34,287 nt of DNA, taken from UBA1412 sp964609795. Its GTDB lineage: Bacteria; Verrucomicrobiota; Verrucomicrobiia; Limisphaerales; UBA1412. This document shows positions 32,901-34,287 of the stretch, piece by piece (position 1 is the stretch's first letter; each line of letters starts with the position of its first letter). Below the pieces are notes generated by a model that saw only the letters and a list, made by a program, of their open reading frames with translations, had not been told where the DNA came from and searched no databases. The position numbers were made by a program, and so were the translations under genes. The stretch spans positions 1-34,287 of the forward strand of contig CAZSTC010000020.1 in the NCBI GenBank assembly GCA_964609795.1, given 5' to 3'.

Positions 32901-34287
32901 CGGTTTCAACCGGGTTACTCAAGCGGACCCGATAGGTGGTTTCTCCCTCATCCCAGGCCAGCAATGCCGGTTCAGCAGGGTTGCTGACATCCAGAACCAT
33001 TAAACCGGTCTTACCTGTAGCCGTGCAGGCGATGAACCCGACGACGTCCACATCGTAGAACTCAATAGGCGGCGGGGGCTCGATCGGCTCACCATCTTCG
33101 TTTACTTCAGGCTCAAACTCATGAATGTAGACGCCTACCTCGAAAACGTTAGCCGGATCTGCCACGTTCACTATCCGCAGACCATTGGTTCCGCAGGCCA
33201 GATAGGCGTAATCACCGTTGAGGCACATGCCAAAAACAGGGAAGTCATACAGACTGCCGGCTGGGATACCCAGTTCACCTTCAGGTGCGTCAGTCACCAG
33301 AATACGGGCTTCACGACTTATCGTTTGGCCGTAACCGATCGCTGCCACCGTGTAGATTCCGCTCTGCTCTTTGTAAGCTGCATTGAACTGCAATACTTCA
33401 GCGGTTGCGCCTGTAATCGGCTCGCCGTCTTTGAACCATTGATAACGGAAGGCGCCTTCGGCAACAACACTCAGGCTGAAGGGTAGACCCACAGTCGGAA
33501 AGCTGTCGGCAGGCTGCTCCAGAATCACCGGAGCATCTTCCGTATCAATAACGCTGAGCATCCCGGCCTCAAATCTGTAGTCGACCTTCTCACTACTTAG
33601 CGAGCCGGTCCAGATATGAATCGGGTATTCGCCCGCTGGGCTGAGGAGATTAGCATCGCAGAGGATCGAAGGTTCTCCATCAAGCTTCGCACTTACATCA
33701 CGGCCCGAGCGATCCACCGCAGAATAGGCGAATGGCGGGTTTTCAACACTCAATACACGGACTGCATTCTGTGCGCTTAGGGTATAGAGTGGTTTCTCGG
33801 TAGCCCAATAAGCCCCGGTCAAGATAAAGTTGGCTCCACTGAGCGTACCTGTTTCGATGCCAATCTCGTAATATCCCGGATGGGTGTAGGCCTCTTCTGG
33901 GATTTGCAGGAGCGGCTTACCGGTGATGCGATCGCTCACATCGTTACCCTGGGAATCACGGGCGATCCATGTCAGTGCCGGAGCCTCCATATCCAGGAAA
34001 AAGCGCTGATCCAGAGCGTTGACGTAGATCGTCTCCGGAACTGCTACCAGGGTCAGAGGTGCCTGGGCCGAAAGAGTGGTGCCCATCTCATTACTTGCGC
34101 TGACGGAGTAATTGGCTGCATCGGCTGGCGTGACTCCTTCCAAAACCAGTTGGGATTCGGTCGCCCCTTCAATCTCCACACCGTTCTTAAACCACTGCCA
34201 ACTGTAGGTGTAAGCGGGATACTCGATCACTTCAGCCCCGAAAACGACTCTCTGGCCTTCATAGGAGACTTGTGCTTCCGGCTCTTG
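26959..34287 (-). CDS. Giant modular surface protein with RHS/YD core (5'-truncated)
   Basis: At least 2442 residues; the frame stays open to the right edge, so the start and export signal lie outside (a GTG at 34230 is internal). Approximate order, counting from the edge: Ig-like domain (1-75), two MBG-like beta units (80-245), second Ig-like domain (250-330, Q-W-F-K-D-G-E-P-I-T-G-A), LVIVD propeller (348-653), third MBG-like unit (665-740), spacer, RHS N-cap (S-P-L-G-R-G-W-D-H-N-W-N, near 993), YD repeats (1110-1643), RHS core with R-A-R-Y-Y-S and D-P-S-G (1780-1783). After the core come two Gly/Ala-rich hydrophobic segments (about 1785-1870), a D-P-N-E-K-x-G-P domain (from 1960), FN3 (2165-2255), DUF11 (2262-2370), and a tail ending R-F-Y-R-V-S-K-Q. 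No toxin domain is recognised. Probably a secreted adhesin or surface-coat protein. Base composition appears richer in GC than its neighbours. Confidence 0.92.
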   Translation of the reverse strand, partial: QEPEAQVSYEGQRVVFGAEVIEYPAYTYSWQWFKNGVEIEGATESQLVLEGVTPADAANYSVSASNEMGTTLSAQAPLTLVAVPETIYVNALDQRFFLDMEAPALTWIARDSQGNDVSDRITGKPLLQIPEEAYTHPGYYEIGIETGTLSGANFILTGAYWATEKPLYTLSAQNAVRVLSVENPPFAYSAVDRSGRDVSAKLDGEPSILCDANLLSPAGEYPIHIWTGSLSSEKVDYRFEAGMLSVIDTEDAPVILEQPADSFPTVGLPFSLSVVAEGAFRYQWFKDGEPITGATAEVLQFNAAYKEQSGIYTVAAIGYGQTISREARILVTDAPEGELGIPAGSLYDFPVFGMCLNGDYAYLACGTNGLRIVNVADPANVFEVGVYIHEFEPEVNEDGEPIEPPPPIEFYDVDVVGFIACTATGKTGLMVLDVSNPAEPALLAWDEGETTYRVRLSNPVETETQADIYAYSIIDSTSSLRVRRIRVDDTGVTLTYIRSVGTGTRADDIYLREGRLYLARPDGTLLAYDISSTPDNPKQINNVWLSQELLAVYATDHYLFAACGNDGVKIYLFQKDGSLKLVSQSLTPGFAELLSGYGNNLFVGDSYGGLQVISLLDPAAPRLVGNYPNLGGIADIEVSKGTVFTTGENGFKPCDKTIQTDTILVRALDEGRAFGVDNPVWRYLITDGVGNDLSDYIVGDPLISSTATVDSAPGQYPIMISAGSLYSPDYQLTFQNATLTVYDMDAISYNLIVPESVGRHALATLYVEYENTGTLPITSPVLVVYGSEKALMTLDASIVTAGFWTPSKPEGFNDTVEILASGQTPGVLMPGEKGRVPVYYAGLLQPWSWEPKVEFYITVMASKDTYPMNYDALYQTLDFGTEDPEAISVLWNNFKQMVGPTRGDYVSMLSRNAQALYAMGITENSVHRLLEYEFLKDAGFSVVSSLASSVDIQVQSPAATLRFNRVFAHGLLPSYRLNLEAPGCSPLGRGWDHNWNYRLVQIEKDKPIVLRTPGGVERIFQPDSRYSNRYFSSPGDYGVLTARWDGNALQDCTLVEANGNTLKFDSSGLLVQMLAPGGKAGVTLAYTDGYLVKLTHSAGQTLSLSRGGGKYNAITAITDQGGRSVSYTYTADGEQIESFTDVNGLITSYSYSRGNKANYYMLKSILHRDATQSNYTYDALGRIVSFTQADGALPLTFSYENNGLIHQTDALGVSMSFRFNVDGMITEIGNTDGTTLLNEYDSGKNLIRYSDRQGNIFKFTHKNGHVTRADLPNSLWTQYTWDGGLLKSFTDSKGAVTRFDYDQGMLSGIRYADGSVQSNQYDAQGNVKKVTNRRGASVEFVSDEDGRVLTKLYENGERVEYTYSEDGRMATAASYDAQGNTKETIQLGFNEQKLLTSIEHANGRKITYTYNERGYRQTMSADERTVGYTYDNLGRLTQVLEGETVLASYTYDAAGNPIGTQLGNGDQILNTYNADGHVNSIASYSAAGTMTSQIQYTWDKGLMQTQTLNEGQWSYEYDVMGQLVRAEFYSYTPEIQSYTLEYSYDGMGNRTQSRVIQSGDTLQTDYATDNMNRYTAINGAALSYDQDGNMTGRDQWVYEYDDENRLLSASNGSIQYQYEYSILGYRSAVTRNGVRTEYLVDPVGLGTVISEYVGGSLTPSVEYTQGLQLVNRISGDQSWWYHYDGIGSTLNVTDNNGLAVNHYLYEPFGAVAWAQETIPNPFRFVGANGVMDDGNGIHYMRARYYSANLGRFFSEDPLGMSTGDPNLYNYAMNNPLAQIDPSGEVVPLVILAWGAVGALVGGTTYVVTTGISGETRTFGKFAGAVVGGAFGGAAAPVVAGAGLTTAAAYGTGVLMGAGSNSLGVLTSNAIDGTNDSLDSSMAYTLIPSIPGDNGGVTQAAAQIFYTGVTSGGTTVSPPPRPNQITQNIDNIIDGTGSDAWENASTLGELYGFGRTVSNSVDPNEKDGPGGVGPQGFIQPLITFPYTVHFENMTNATAPAQVVTIKDQLDQNLDASSFAFTEFGFGDLRLALTPEDNPRDFYRAVPYTYNDVEFVVEIIGSISEEGLVQVGFYSIDESGLPLPVEIGFLPPEDGTGLGQGFFSYTVDPLKELPTGTEIRNVAAITFDYQSTITTNQKDPHDPSQGTDPTRECLLTVDVTKPTSTIEPLAAVMSQTEINLSWVGSDVGSGIAGYDLYVATNNLSRGFWMNTTNTTATFTGKLGQSYAFYLVAIDQVGNRQDSPETTPANTKLIASEPYLTLTVDYPEKVYSQEPFTYTLTVSNSGTASAKDVVIDETFAQGTLFISADNPHGDVTHTDRSARFTIGEVEPGKSLSVSITLQTTQTGQNYSSVNLESSAGLIKLPNFIHYQVESATELRFRGIDLEENTVVIQVEGTLKGNTYRIEHSLDAIQWSLLSIHVAEGETLNFTDSITDQKRFYRVSKQ
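29360..30960 (-). repeat. YD (RHS) repeat region of the giant protein
   Basis: About 25 tandem units of roughly 20 residues with the consensus Y-x-Y-D-x-x-G-x-L/N and G-R/N-x-x-x in between, for example Y-T-Y-D-A-L-G-R-I, Y-T-Y-N-E-R-G-Y-R, Y-T-Y-D-N-L-G-R-L, Y-E-Y-D-D-E-N-R-L. Such repeats wind into a large beta shell that encloses cargo in known RHS and Tc-toxin proteins. The unit count is an estimate by eye. Confidence 0.85.
32330..33245 (-). repeat. LVIVD beta-propeller repeats of the giant protein
   Basis: Repeated blades of about 40-50 residues, each with a Y-x-A-C/V-x-x-G strand and then G-L-x-I/V-x-x-V/L-D-x-A-x-P. Clear examples are G-T-N-G-L-R-I-V-N-V-A-D-P-A-N, T-G-L-M-V-L-D-V-S-N-P-A-E-P and G-G-L-Q-V-I-S-L-L-D-P-A-A-P; others are degenerate. 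Five to seven blades fit the length. Propellers of this type are common in secreted proteins and probably serve binding. Confidence 0.75.

Overview
The window looks like a chromosomal segment of a Verrucomicrobiota (or closely related PVC) bacterium. This is inferred from gene content and style, not from a marker gene. Two very different secreted proteins end in the same short 'W...RFYRV' tail typical of large exported proteins of this phylum. The set also includes an ExbB/ExbD/TonB-like operon with a TPR protein, a CdaA-YbbR pair, and many genes without a clear Shine-Dalgarno sequence. No rRNA, tRNA, CRISPR array or intact mobile element was seen.

Layout. 1-270: the start of an unknown leftward gene with a good ribosome site, then a 16-bp direct repeat resembling IS21-type termini. 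270-4141 (+): a large YfhO-like membrane protein and a coiled-coil exported protein. 4179-6871 (-): a tight five-gene operon, exbB-like, exbD-like, tonB-like, a short membrane zinc-ribbon protein and a TPR protein. 6992-8674 (-): a tail-anchored FHA protein followed by a class A flavodiiron protein. 8827-11160 (-): a secreted subtilisin-like protease with BspA-type leucine-rich repeats. 11483-18011 (-): a compact run of six genes, hemB, a secreted glycosidase-like protein, nfo, folP, cdaA and ybbR, closed by a terminator. 18269-19981 (+): an AspT-family transporter with internal RCK_C domains and a strong terminator. 20323-24843 (-): an LPG-synthase/AglD-type membrane protein, a DUF4230-like protein, then lysA and lysC (lysC-lysA adjacent). 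25081-25959 (+): a LysR regulator divergent from lysC. 26048-26809 (-): an exported SGNH hydrolase. 26959-34287 (-): a giant surface protein, at least 2442 residues and cut by the window edge, built from Ig-like, LVIVD-propeller, RHS/YD, DPNEK, FN3 and DUF11 modules.

How it fits together. The housekeeping part covers lysine/diaminopimelate synthesis, haem, folate, DNA repair and c-di-AMP. The accessory part is envelope biology: a giant RHS-type surface protein, a surface protease, exported hydrolases and an energy-transduction-like operon. The points most worth attention are the ExbB/ExbD pair, which has lost the usual proton-path residues in both partners; the RHS protein, whose post-core region is an adhesin-like tail where a toxin is usually found; the shared C-terminal tail on two secreted proteins; and a LysR-type operator between two back-to-back promoters controlling lysC-lysA and the regulator.
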